Shown here one piece after another: positions 17,226 through 25,061 of a stretch of 64,000 nucleotides of DNA; position 1 is the first letter of the stretch, and every line of letters begins with the position of its first letter. The position numbers were made by a program, and so were the translations under genes. This stretch comes from Elusimicrobiales bacterium. Lineage in GTDB: Bacteria > Elusimicrobiota > Elusimicrobia > Elusimicrobiales > Elusimicrobiaceae. The stretch covers positions 124,001 to 188,000 of the forward strand of contig JBAZJT010000001.1 in assembly GCA_041651175.1 (NCBI GenBank), written 5' to 3'. The notes beneath the pieces are model-generated. The model made no database searches, had not been told where the DNA came from, and was given only the letters and a program-made list of their open reading frames with translations.

Positions 17226-18353
17226 TTATTTTACAACAGCCGGGCGCAGCGTGAAAACAGGAATTTCGGACGTTGTAAGCAGCCGCATGGGCGGCCCCCA
17301 CCAGCCCGCGCCGGAGGTTACATACAGCCAGCCCCCGCCGTTTTGGAACAGGCCGTAGATTTTTTTATAAGTGGTCCGCACGAACAGGTTGAACGGGAAT
17401 ATCTGCCCCGCATGGGTGTGGCCGGAAAGCATCAGCGACACGCCGTGCGCCGCGGCGATGTCAAAATCCAGCGGCTCATGCGACAGGTACACCGACGGCC
17501 TGGCGGGGTCCAGCTTCGCAAGCAGCTCCGCCACCTGCGCGGAGGAGACATGGCCCGCCCGCTTGTCGTCTATACCCGCGATTTGCAGGCCGCCCGGCAG
17601 CTCCGCTGCCGCGCCGCGCAGCAGCTTCACGCCGAAAGCCTCGTACATCAGTTGCGCCTGCGGTATGCCGTAATAAAACTCATGATTGCCGAACACCCCG
17701 TATTTGCCGGCGGGGAAATGCAGCAGTTCCGCCGCGCGGCGCAGCTTTTCCGGGTCGTGGAAGCCGGGGTCCACGAAATCGCCCGCGATTGCCAGCATGT
17801 CCGGTTTCACTGAGGAGAGTATGCGCAGCGTCTTTTCCAGCCGGGAAAACGGCACCGAACCGCCCAGGTGAATGTCGGCAAGTTCAGCTATGACAAAACC
17901 ATCCAGCGCGGCGGGCAGGTTTTTCACCGGAATTTCAATGCGCCGCAGCACCGGCCCGCGCCAGGCGCAGAACACCGCAAATACCGACAGCGCCGCCACC
18001 GCGCCCAGCGTCAGCCGCCCGCCCCAGAACAGAATTTCCGCCCTGCCGGCGAAAAACCCGGCGGCAAACTCCGCCACTGTGCCGGCAAACGCCGCGCAGA
18101 ACCAGATAAACAGGACGCCCATCCACGCATACGTCAACATCTCCACCGCTACGGTAAAGCCCCCGGGCCAGTGGCGCACGTAATACATCGCGCACGGCAG
18201 CAGCAGCGCCATGAGCAGAAACAGCAGCCGCGCCGTCCCCGGCGGCACGCACTCAAAATGGCGCACCAGCCACCACGCCACGAACAGATGCATGCCGATA
18301 TATATGGCGTTAAGCGCCAGCAGCACGCCTATGATGTTAAGATAAAGCTTCAT
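17226..18353 (-). CDS. Membrane-bound metallophosphoesterase (YkuE/YaeI type)
   Basis: 375 residues. Four membrane helices occupy about residues 1-125. The calcineurin-like domain then shows ELADIHLGG (D-x-H), AGDFVDPG (GD), GNHEFYYG (GNHE), and SGHTHAGQ (GHTH), so both metal sites are complete. Members of this family act on UDP-diacylglucosamine-like or other phospholipid substrates, but the substrate here cannot be read. The start overlaps the nadC 3' end by 17 bp. Confidence 0.88.
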   Translation of the reverse strand: MKLYLNIIGVLLALNAIYIGMHLFVAWWLVRHFECVPPGTARLLFLLMALLLPCAMYYVRHWPGGFTVAVEMLTYAWMGVLFIWFCAAFAGTVAEFAAGFFAGRAEILFWGGRLTLGAVAALSVFAVFCAWRGPVLRRIEIPVKNLPAALDGFVIAELADIHLGGSVPFSRLEKTLRILSSVKPDMLAIAGDFVDPGFHDPEKLRRAAELLHFPAGKYGVFGNHEFYYGIPQAQLMYEAFGVKLLRGAAAELPGGLQIAGIDDKRAGHVSSAQVAELLAKLDPARPSVYLSHEPLDFDIAAAHGVSLMLSGHTHAGQIFPFNLFVRTTYKKIYGLFQNGGGWLYVTSGAGWWGPPMRLLTTSEIPVFTLRPAVVK

Positions 18354-19188
18354 CGGTTATCTCAAGACTTATGTCCAGCGCGGGGGCGGAATGGGTGATT
18401 CTGCCCACCGATATCCTGTCGGTCCCGGCGCGCGCCAGCGCGCCCACGGTGTCCAAATTCACCCCGCCGGATATTTCCAGCTGCGGGCGGCGGGCGGGCG
18501 GCAGCGCGTGCACCAGCCGCACCGCTTTTTTTATTTCCGGCAGCGGCAGATTGTCCAGCAGTATTATGTCCGGCCCGATGGCAACGGCCTGGCGGACCTC
18601 GTCAAGCGACTGGGCCTCTATCTCTATGAATTCCACCCCGCGCCGGGAGCGAAGCTCCTCCACCGCGGCGGCCACCCGCTTCCAGCCGGCGGCGCGGATA
18701 TGGTTGTCCTTTATAAGCGCGGCGTCGTAAAGCCCCATTCTGTGGCAGAAGCCGCCGCCGCATTTGACGGCGCGCTTTTCCAGCTCCCGCAGGCCGGGCG
18801 TGGTCTTGCGCGTGTCCAGTATGACGGCGGCGGTGCCCTCGGCGGCTTTTACAAAGCGCGAGGTGAGCGTAGCCACGCCGGAGAGATGCTGGAGAAAATT
18901 CAAAGCCACCCGCTCCGCCGTGAATATGGAGCGTCCGCCGCAAACCTCCAGTATCCGCGTTCCCGGCTTTACCGGGTCGCCGTCGCGCAGCAGCTTCGCG
19001 GCGGTGATTTTGCCGTCCAGCAGCGTGAAAGCCAGCGCCGCCGGCTCTATACCGCAGACTATGCCGCTTTCCTTGGCCACCGCGCAGGCGCGGTATTTCC
19101 CCCCCGCCGGCAGCAGCGCCTCCGTTGTAATGTCGCCGGAGCCGATGTCTTCCTGAAGAGCGAGTTTGACGAGTTGTTTGATGTCCAT
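18337..19188 (-). CDS. nadC: Nicotinate-nucleotide pyrophosphorylase (quinolinate phosphoribosyltransferase)
   Basis: 283 residues. Converts quinolinate and PRPP to nicotinate mononucleotide in de novo NAD synthesis. Conserved blocks: QEDIGSGDITTE (near residues 12-23), LNFLQHLSGVAT (near 97), DTRKTTPGLRELEK (near 132) and KCGGGFCHR-GL-D-LIKDNH, the quinolinate and phosphate binding segment. The ATG at 19188 follows the gatB stop by 1 bp; a TTG 9 bases upstream is possible. No nadA or nadB is in the window. Confidence 0.95.
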   Translation of the reverse strand: MDIKQLVKLALQEDIGSGDITTEALLPAGGKYRACAVAKESGIVCGIEPAALAFTLLDGKITAAKLLRDGDPVKPGTRILEVCGGRSIFTAERVALNFLQHLSGVATLTSRFVKAAEGTAAVILDTRKTTPGLRELEKRAVKCGGGFCHRMGLYDAALIKDNHIRAAGWKRVAAAVEELRSRRGVEFIEIEAQSLDEVRQAVAIGPDIILLDNLPLPEIKKAVRLVHALPPARRPQLEISGGVNLDTVGALARAGTDRISVGRITHSAPALDISLEITDEALS

Positions 19189-19189
19189 A

Positions 19190-20638
19190 TCAGGCAAGCA
19201 GTTTCCTTATCATGGCGTTAAGCGCGGCGGGATTGGCCTTCCCGCCGGATTTTTTCATCACAAATCCCACCAGCGCGCCGGCGGCCTTTTCGTTGCCGGC
19301 CCTGAAATCCGCCGCCGCTTTCCCGTTGGCGGCTATGGCTTCCTTCGCCCAGGCTTCCAGTAGGGAAGCGTCGCTTACCTGGGAGAGGCCGGCGGCCTCT
19401 ACAATCTCGCGCGGCGACTGGCCGGAGGAGTAGGCTTTTTCAAAAACTTCCTTGCCCATTTTGCCGGAGATTTTGCCGCTTTCCACCAGCGCCACCAGTT
19501 CCGCCAGCCGCTGCGGCGCAACGGGGGAATCGGAAACAGCCCGCTTGTCGGCGTTGAGCCGGCCCAGCAGGTCGTTTGTCAGCCAGTTGACCAGCGGCTT
19601 GGCCGGAATTTTTTCGGCCTTCATGGCGGTTTCAAAATAATCCGCCAGCGGCTTTTCCAGCGTCAGCACTCCGGCGTCGTAGTCGCTTACCGAATACTCG
19701 CGCGCAATTCTTTTCCGCCGGGCGTCCGGCAGTTCCGGCAGAGAGGCTTTAAGCCCCTCCACCAGTTCCCGCGAAGGCGACAGCGGCACCAGGTCCGGGT
19801 CCGGGAAATAGCGGTAGTCGTGCGCCTCCTCTTTGGAGCGCATGGGGAAGGTTTTGCCTTCCCTGTCGTCCCAGAGGCGGGTTTCCTGCGTTACTTTGCC
19901 GCCGCTTTTTATGAGGGCAATCTGCCGGTCTGTCTCATGGGCCAGAGAGTCTTTGACCGCCTTGAAGGAGTTGAGGTTTTTTATCTCCGCCTTTACGCCG
20001 AATTTCTCCTGCCCGCGCGGGCGGACGGAGACATTTACGTCGGCGCGCAGCTCGCCCTTTTCCATGTCGCAGTTGGAGATTCCGGCCCATTGAAGCGCAG
20101 CTTTCAGCGCGGTAAGATAGGCATACGCTTCGTCGGGGGAGCGCATGTCCGGCTCCGAGACTATCTCGGCAAGGGGCGCGCCGCAGCGGTTGAAATCAAC
20201 CAGCGAATAATCCAGCTCCGCGCTGCCTATGGCGTGCAGCAGCTTGCCCGCATCCTCTTCCATGTGCAGGCGGGTGATGCCTATGGTTTTTTCGCCGATT
20301 GAAATACCGCCGCCGCTGGCAAGCGGCAGTTCGTACTGCGATATCTGATAACCCTTGGGCAGGTCCGGGTAGAAATAGTTTTTGCGGGCGAAGACGCAGC
20401 GCTCGTTGATTTTGCAGTTGAGGGCAAGCGCCGCCTTGATGGCCAGCTCCACCGCCTTCCGGTTGAGGACGGGCAGCGTCCCCGGCTGGGCCGTGCATAC
20501 AGGGCAGATGGATGTGTTGGGCTTTGCGTCCGCCGCGCCCGAGAGGCAGGAGCAGAACAGCTTGCTTTCCGTGTTTAGCTGGACATGAATTTCCAGCCCG
20601 ATTACGGTTTCAAATTCCGTGGTGGCATGTTCCGCCAT
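19190..20638 (-). CDS. gatB: Aspartyl/glutamyl-tRNA amidotransferase subunit B
   Basis: 482 residues. GatB is the kinase/transfer subunit of GatCAB, which converts Glu-tRNA-Gln and Asp-tRNA-Asn to the amidated forms. Blocks: VIGLEIHVQLNT at the N-terminus, RKNYFYPDLPKGYQISQY (near residue 80), LHMEEDAGK, FNRCGAPLAEIVSEPD and a C-terminal YqeY-like helical tail. The start at 20638 has GGAGG 7 bases upstream; the frame extends 103 codons further but with no homology. gatA and gatC are not in the window. Confidence 0.96.
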   Translation of the reverse strand: MAEHATTEFETVIGLEIHVQLNTESKLFCSCLSGAADAKPNTSICPVCTAQPGTLPVLNRKAVELAIKAALALNCKINERCVFARKNYFYPDLPKGYQISQYELPLASGGGISIGEKTIGITRLHMEEDAGKLLHAIGSAELDYSLVDFNRCGAPLAEIVSEPDMRSPDEAYAYLTALKAALQWAGISNCDMEKGELRADVNVSVRPRGQEKFGVKAEIKNLNSFKAVKDSLAHETDRQIALIKSGGKVTQETRLWDDREGKTFPMRSKEEAHDYRYFPDPDLVPLSPSRELVEGLKASLPELPDARRKRIAREYSVSDYDAGVLTLEKPLADYFETAMKAEKIPAKPLVNWLTNDLLGRLNADKRAVSDSPVAPQRLAELVALVESGKISGKMGKEVFEKAYSSGQSPREIVEAAGLSQVSDASLLEAWAKEAIAANGKAAADFRAGNEKAAGALVGFVMKKSGGKANPAALNAMIRKLLA

Positions 20639-20667
20639 AAAAAAATCCTCCGTACTGTTATATGGTA

Positions 20668-21789
20668 TCAAAAAACCGGCGGCTGCCCCGCCGTGTATAC
20701 GCGGGGAACGCGGCGGGTGAGCGCGCTTGTTATCTCGTACGGGATGGTGGCGGCGACGGAGGCGGCCTCCTGCGCGGTTACCGCCTCGCCGCCCTGCGCG
20801 CCGATAAGCGCGGCCTCGTCGCCCACTTTTGCGTCCGGGATGGGCGTAACATCCAGCATCGTCATGTCCATCGTTATGTTGCCCAGCACCCGGCAGCGGA
20901 CTCCGCCGACCAGCGCGCAGCCGCAGTTGGAGAGGCGGCGGTTCCACCCGTCGCCGTAGCCTATCGGAATTGTGGCCACTCGCGTAGGCCTCTGGCAGCG
21001 GAAAGAGCGGTTGTAGCTGACGCTGGCGCCCGCGCGCATATCCTTTATAAAGACTATCCGGCTTTTCAGCGACAGTGCGGGGATGAAATCGCCCATCAGC
21101 CCGTAGGCGGCAAGGCCGGGCCTTATCAAATCGTAGCGGCTTTCGGGGATATTCAGCGCGGCGTAAGAGCCCGCCGCATGGCGCAGCCCCGGATTGATTC
21201 CCAGCCGGGCCATGTCGTCCAGCGCGTCGTCAAAATGCTTCAGTTGCAGCCGGGTGAAGGCCGCGTCGCAGTCCGGGCTTGAAAGGTGGGTGTAGACGCC
21301 CTCAATCACGGCGGAGCGGGACTGCGCCAGGAACTGCGCCGTCTTTACCGCCCCCGGCCTGCGGCTGCCTATGCGGCCCATGCCGGTGTCTATCTTGATA
21401 TGGCAGCGCGCGGTTTTGCCAAGCCGGGCGGCGGCCCGTTCCAGATGGACGGCGGCGTCATAACCTGCCACCGTAACCGAAAGCCCGGCCTCAAGCGCGG
21501 CGTCAAAACCCGAAAACGGGTATATGCTGCCCAGCACCAGAACAGGCAGGCTGACGCCGGCGCGGCGCAGCTCCAGACCTTCCTCTATGCAGGAGACGCC
21601 GAACCAGTCGCAGAGCCCCTTTTCCTGCGCGAATGCCGCCAGGGCCGCCGCGCCGTGGCCGTAGCCGTCGGCCTTGACCACGAACATGATTTTGGTTCCG
21701 GCGGCGGCGCGCAGCGCGCGCAAATTGCTTTCCACGGCGGAAAGATTTATTTCCGCCCAGACGGGGCGCAGCGCGCCGGCAGGCTGCAT
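20668..21789 (-). CDS. alr: Alanine racemase
   Basis: 373 residues. PLP enzyme that makes D-alanine for peptidoglycan. The PLP lysine is in VVKADGYGHG (Lys39), the second catalytic base is the Tyr of SVSYNRSF (near residue 265), and the C-terminal domain has GNITMDMTMLDVT. Starts 1 bp after the dnaB stop, in the same run. Confidence 0.96.
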   Translation of the reverse strand: MQPAGALRPVWAEINLSAVESNLRALRAAAGTKIMFVVKADGYGHGAAALAAFAQEKGLCDWFGVSCIEEGLELRRAGVSLPVLVLGSIYPFSGFDAALEAGLSVTVAGYDAAVHLERAAARLGKTARCHIKIDTGMGRIGSRRPGAVKTAQFLAQSRSAVIEGVYTHLSSPDCDAAFTRLQLKHFDDALDDMARLGINPGLRHAAGSYAALNIPESRYDLIRPGLAAYGLMGDFIPALSLKSRIVFIKDMRAGASVSYNRSFRCQRPTRVATIPIGYGDGWNRRLSNCGCALVGGVRCRVLGNITMDMTMLDVTPIPDAKVGDEAALIGAQGGEAVTAQEAASVAATIPYEITSALTRRVPRVYTAGQPPVF

Positions 21790-21790
21790 A

Positions 21791-23182
21791 TCAGGAGGGC
21801 AGCACCGCCGCTTCGCCGGTGAATTCGGCGCTGGCCGGTGCCGGGTTTGTGAACAGCGTGTATTCCCGCAGGAAATTAAGCTCTATGTCTCCCGTGGGGC
21901 CGTTACGCTGTTTGGCCAGTATGAGGGTGGCCTGGTTTTCCAGCGCAGGGTCGTCGCGCTTGTAATAGCCCTCGCGGTGGATGAGGGCCACCACGTCAGC
22001 GTCCTGTTCCAGCGAGCCGGAATCCCGCAAATCCGAAAGCTGGGGGCGGTTGCCGTCGCGCCCCTTGTCCTCGGTGCGGCGGTTAAGCTGCGACAACGCC
22101 AGCACCGGCAGGTTAAGGCTGCGGGCAAGGTCCTTGAGGTGGCGCGAAATCTCGGCCACTTCCTGCTGGCGGCTTTCCACGCGGCGCGCGCCGGCGATAA
22201 GCTGCACGTAGTCTATGATTACCACGCCCAGCTTCTTGCCTTTCTTCTTAAGGTCGCCGGAGAGGCGGCGCGCGCGCATCTTTATCTCGGTGATGGAAAG
22301 GCCGGGCGAATCGTCTATGAAAATATCCGCCTGTCCCAGCAATCCCAATTGCCGGGTCATGTCGGCCCATTTTTCGCGGCGGAACATGCCGGTGCGCAGC
22401 TCGTGCAGATTCACATGCGAGCCGAAGCACACCATTCTTTCAAAAATGCTTTCCTTGGACATTTCAAGCGAGAACATCGCCACCGGCGTATGTTTTGACA
22501 GCGCCGCGTGGTAGGCGATATTAAGCGCCATCGCGGTTTTGCCCTGGCTGGGGCGGGCGGCGAGAATTATGAAGTCGGATGGCTGGAGTCCGCCCGTCAT
22601 CTCGTCCAGACGCTTGAAGCCGGTGGCCACGCCTGTAATGGTCTCTTTCTTGCGGGCGGCGGCTTCTATGCGCTCCATCACTATCTGGGAGAGCGAGCCC
22701 GCGTCTGTGAAGCCTTTAAGCTGCTGCTTCTGCCCCACGGCGAAAATTTTCTCCTGCGCCTTATCCACAAGCTCGTCGGGCTCGTTGTCCTCGCGGTAGC
22801 AGGATTCCACTATGCCGGTGGCCGCGTTGATAAGGTCGCGCATGGTGGCCTTGAGGCGCACTATGTCGGCGTAATGGGTCACGTGGGCGGCGGTGGAGAC
22901 TTTCTCTATAAGCTCGGAGAGGTAAACCTCGCCGCCGGCCTCCTCCAGCTTGCCGGAGCGCTTGAGCTCCTCGGTAAGCGTTACCAGGTCAACGGCGCGG
23001 CTTTTGTCGTAGAGCGCGCGCATGGCGCTGTAAACGAGGCGGTGGGCGGCGCTGTAGAAATGCTCTTCCTGCACTATTTCGCAGGCGCGCTCCAGCGCGT
23101 CGCGCTCTATCAGCATGGAGCCAAGAACAGCCATCTCGGCTTCTATTGATTGCGGGGGAACGCGGTCTTTTGCCGTGGCCAT
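21791..23182 (-). CDS. dnaB: Replicative DNA helicase
   Basis: 463 residues. The N-terminal domain starts PPQSIEAEMAVLGSML; the RecA-like ATPase has Walker A RPSQGKTA (near residue 213) and Walker B VVIIDYVQLI (near 315), plus the RQQEVAEISRHLK arginine-finger region. Loader-dependent hexameric helicase of the replication fork. The ATG at 23182 is chosen by homology; a TTG 18 bases upstream is also open. Position after rpsR/rplI matches the common rpsF-ssb-rpsR-rplI-dnaB order. Confidence 0.96.
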   Translation of the reverse strand: MATAKDRVPPQSIEAEMAVLGSMLIERDALERACEIVQEEHFYSAAHRLVYSAMRALYDKSRAVDLVTLTEELKRSGKLEEAGGEVYLSELIEKVSTAAHVTHYADIVRLKATMRDLINAATGIVESCYREDNEPDELVDKAQEKIFAVGQKQQLKGFTDAGSLSQIVMERIEAAARKKETITGVATGFKRLDEMTGGLQPSDFIILAARPSQGKTAMALNIAYHAALSKHTPVAMFSLEMSKESIFERMVCFGSHVNLHELRTGMFRREKWADMTRQLGLLGQADIFIDDSPGLSITEIKMRARRLSGDLKKKGKKLGVVIIDYVQLIAGARRVESRQQEVAEISRHLKDLARSLNLPVLALSQLNRRTEDKGRDGNRPQLSDLRDSGSLEQDADVVALIHREGYYKRDDPALENQATLILAKQRNGPTGDIELNFLREYTLFTNPAPASAEFTGEAAVLPS

Positions 23183-23197
23183 AGTGTTTGTAGACAG

Positions 23198-23227
23198 CAA
23201 AACCCCGCAACTATCCGCAGGGTTTTG
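23198..23227 (-). terminator. Weak hairpin between rplI and dnaB
   Basis: CAAAACCC (23198-23205) pairs with GGGTTTTG (23220-23227), with two further pairs inside. Only a short T run follows on the minus strand, so it is more likely an attenuator or RNA-stability structure than a full terminator. Confidence 0.35.
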
Positions 23228-23273
23228 GCAGGTTTGACGGAATTGCCGGAGGCCCGTGGCCTCCGGCGTTAAA

Positions 23274-23723
23274 TTACTGCGCCTTCGCCGCGATGCGGAT
23301 TTTGACTGTCGCCGTTACGCCCTGCGCCAGCCGCAGGGTAACGTCGGTATCGCCCACGGTTTTGATGGGCGCGGCGATGTCCACGGCTTCCTTGGCAATC
23401 TCGTGGCCGGAGGCCTTGACGCTTTTCCAGATGTCGGATTTGCCTACGGAGCCAAAGAGCTTGCCGTCCTCGCCCGCGGCGCGGGTGAAAGAAAGCACCA
23501 GCCCCTCCATCTTGCCGGCGAGGGCTTTAGCCTCGGCGGTCTCTTTTGCGGCGCGGTCGGAGCGGCGCTGCGCGCCCAGCTTCCAGTTCTTCAGCGCGCC
23601 ATCGGTGGCCAGTTCGGCCATGCGGCGCGGAAGAAGATAGTTGCGGGCGTAGCCGTCGCGCACATTTTTGACCTCGCCGGCTTTGCCCAGAGCGGGAACG
23701 TCCTTGCGTATGATGACCTTCAT
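23274..23723 (-). CDS. rplI: 50S ribosomal protein bL9
   Basis: 149 residues. The N-terminal rRNA-binding domain is typical: MKVIIRKDVPALGKAGEV then VRDGYARNYLLPRRMA (residues 21-36). A central helix rich in Lys/Ala/Glu leads to a C-terminal domain ending in VTLRLAQGVTATVKIRI. Preceded by GGAGG. Part of the rpsF run. Confidence 0.97.
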   Translation of the reverse strand: MKVIIRKDVPALGKAGEVKNVRDGYARNYLLPRRMAELATDGALKNWKLGAQRRSDRAAKETAEAKALAGKMEGLVLSFTRAAGEDGKLFGSVGKSDIWKSVKASGHEIAKEAVDIAAPIKTVGDTDVTLRLAQGVTATVKIRIAAKAQ

Positions 23724-23786
23724 GTTAAAAACCCTCCTGGCGGCCTGCCCCGGGGCCTGTCGGGCCCTGCGGCGGCGGCAGTTTGT

Positions 23787-24083
23787 CTATTTCATCTCGT
23801 AGGGCAGCGCGGCTATGGTGCGGTTGCGCTTTATGGCCCGCGTTACCTGCCGCTGATGCCTGGCACATGTGCCGGTTATCCTGCGGGAGATTATTTTCCC
23901 GCTGTCCATCATGAAAGTTTTAAGGACGGGGATGTTTTTGTAGCTTATCTTCTCCACCTTGTCCACGCAGAGGCGGCACACCTTGCGGCGCACCTCGTAG
24001 CGGCGGCGGTGCATGGGGGGCCTGCCGTCCTGCGCTGGCGGCGCGGCGGGGCGCTTGATTTCCGTTTTAACTTCTTCCTTCAT
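23787..24083 (-). CDS. rpsR: 30S ribosomal protein bS18
   Basis: 98 residues, somewhat longer than the usual ~75 because of an N-terminal tail of ~25 residues rich in Pro, Lys and Glu. Core features: RRKVCRLCVDK (Cys pair), YKNIPVLKTFM, GKIISRRITGTCARHQRQVTRAIKR. Pairs with bS6 on the platform of the small subunit. Confidence 0.97.
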   Translation of the reverse strand: MKEEVKTEIKRPAAPPAQDGRPPMHRRRYEVRRKVCRLCVDKVEKISYKNIPVLKTFMMDSGKIISRRITGTCARHQRQVTRAIKRNRTIAALPYEMK

Positions 24084-24153
24084 AACAGTCTCCTTGAAAA
24101 AGCGGCCTGCTCAATATCCCCGCGCGCGGGGATGCCGGACAGACTTTCGCAAA

Positions 24154-24606
24154 TCAGAACGGCACGTCGTCCATCGCCTCGGGCGACGGCTCGGCCTGCG
24201 GCTCGGAGGACGGCTCGCCTTCGGCGTGAACCGAAGCTTCTGCCGGCGCGTCCGTTTCGGAGGCCAGCACCTGCAGCCGGCGCGTCTGCACCTGGAGGGT
24301 CCTGCGCTTCTGGCCGGACTTGTCGGTCCAGTCGTTCATCTCCAGGCGGCCTTCCACGTGCACGGGGCTGCCTTTCTTGAGGCGGTCGCGGCAACGCTCC
24401 GCCGCGGGGCCCCAGACAACTACCGGCACAAAACAGACGATTTCCTTCCATTCTCCGGAGGCGGCGTCCTTGTAGCGGCGGTTTACGGCGATGTCAAAAC
24501 GCGCCCAGGCCTGCCCCTTCTGGGTGAAACGCACATCGGGGTCCCGCGTAAGCCTGCCTACCAGCAGCACCTGATTCTGTTCCGGCAGGCGCAAGGCTGC
24601 GGCCAT
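24154..24606 (-). CDS. ssb: Single-stranded DNA-binding protein
   Basis: 150 residues. OB fold in the first ~105 residues (NQVLLVGRLTRDPDVRFT, WKEIVCFVPVVVWG), then a disordered acidic linker and the tail DDVPF that docks replication and repair partners. Placed between rpsF (1 bp gap) and rpsR, the conserved arrangement. Confidence 0.97.
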   Translation of the reverse strand: MAAALRLPEQNQVLLVGRLTRDPDVRFTQKGQAWARFDIAVNRRYKDAASGEWKEIVCFVPVVVWGPAAERCRDRLKKGSPVHVEGRLEMNDWTDKSGQKRRTLQVQTRRLQVLASETDAPAEASVHAEGEPSSEPQAEPSPEAMDDVPF

Positions 24607-24607
24607 C

Positions 24608-24949
24608 TTACTTCACCGCCGCGGGCTTGGGGGCCGGCTTTGGCGCGGCGGCGGAAGTTTCCTTCTCGTCGCTGCGTATGGCCATGAAGCGCAGCACCGT
24701 CTCGTTCACGCGCAACTGGGCGCCGAATTTTTCGCTGCACTGGGGGGTTCCCTTGAAACGCAGGAAAACGTAAAAACCTTCCCTGTTTTTGTCCACCTCG
24801 TGAAACAGGCGCCTGCGGCCCTGCTTCTCCTCCACGAGGACTTCGCCGCCGTCTGCGGCTATCTGCTTTTTGGACTTGTCCACGAAAGCGGCCACTTCCG
24901 CGTCCGAAAGCTGCGGCTTGAGTATTATGGTCAGTTCATATATGCGCAT
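24608..24949 (-). CDS. rpsF: 30S ribosomal protein bS6
   Basis: 113 residues. Begins MRIYELTIILKP and contains LFHEVDKNREGFYVFLRF, the ferredoxin-like bS6 fold; the C-terminal tail is Ala/Pro/Lys rich. First gene of the ten-gene leftward run down to the M23 peptidase at 16322. Shine-Dalgarno AAGGAAA lies just before the ATG. The ~100-nt leader is structured (see 24950-25049). Confidence 0.97.
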   Translation of the reverse strand: MRIYELTIILKPQLSDAEVAAFVDKSKKQIAADGGEVLVEEKQGRRRLFHEVDKNREGFYVFLRFKGTPQCSEKFGAQLRVNETVLRFMAIRSDEKETSAAAPKPAPKPAAVK

Positions 24950-25061
24950 ATGTTTCCTTATGTGTTTTCAGGCGGAAAACCTCCCTCCGCCCGGTGCGGT
25001 TCTGGGAAATCGCCGTCCGTGAATCCGTCCCGCGGCAAGCCGCAGGGACACATTTATTATA
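24950..25061 (-). promoter_or_regulatory. rpsF operon promoter and structured leader
   Basis: On the minus strand TGC-TATAAT (extended -10; TATAAT at 25061-25056) predicts a start near 25049; no good -35 is seen. The ~100-nt leader has a hairpin GTCCCtGCGG-CTTG-CCGCGGGAC (25025-25047 area) and a second GGCGGA...TCCGCC stem that encloses GGGAGG. bS6:bS18 autoregulatory leaders are known in many phyla and use a CCG-containing bulge. Several CCG triplets occur here, but the exact motif was not confirmed. Confidence 0.45.

Noticed and set aside
20639..20947. 103-codon 5' extension of gatB
   Set aside because: Antisense to alr, no homology to GatB; ATG 20638 has GGAGG.
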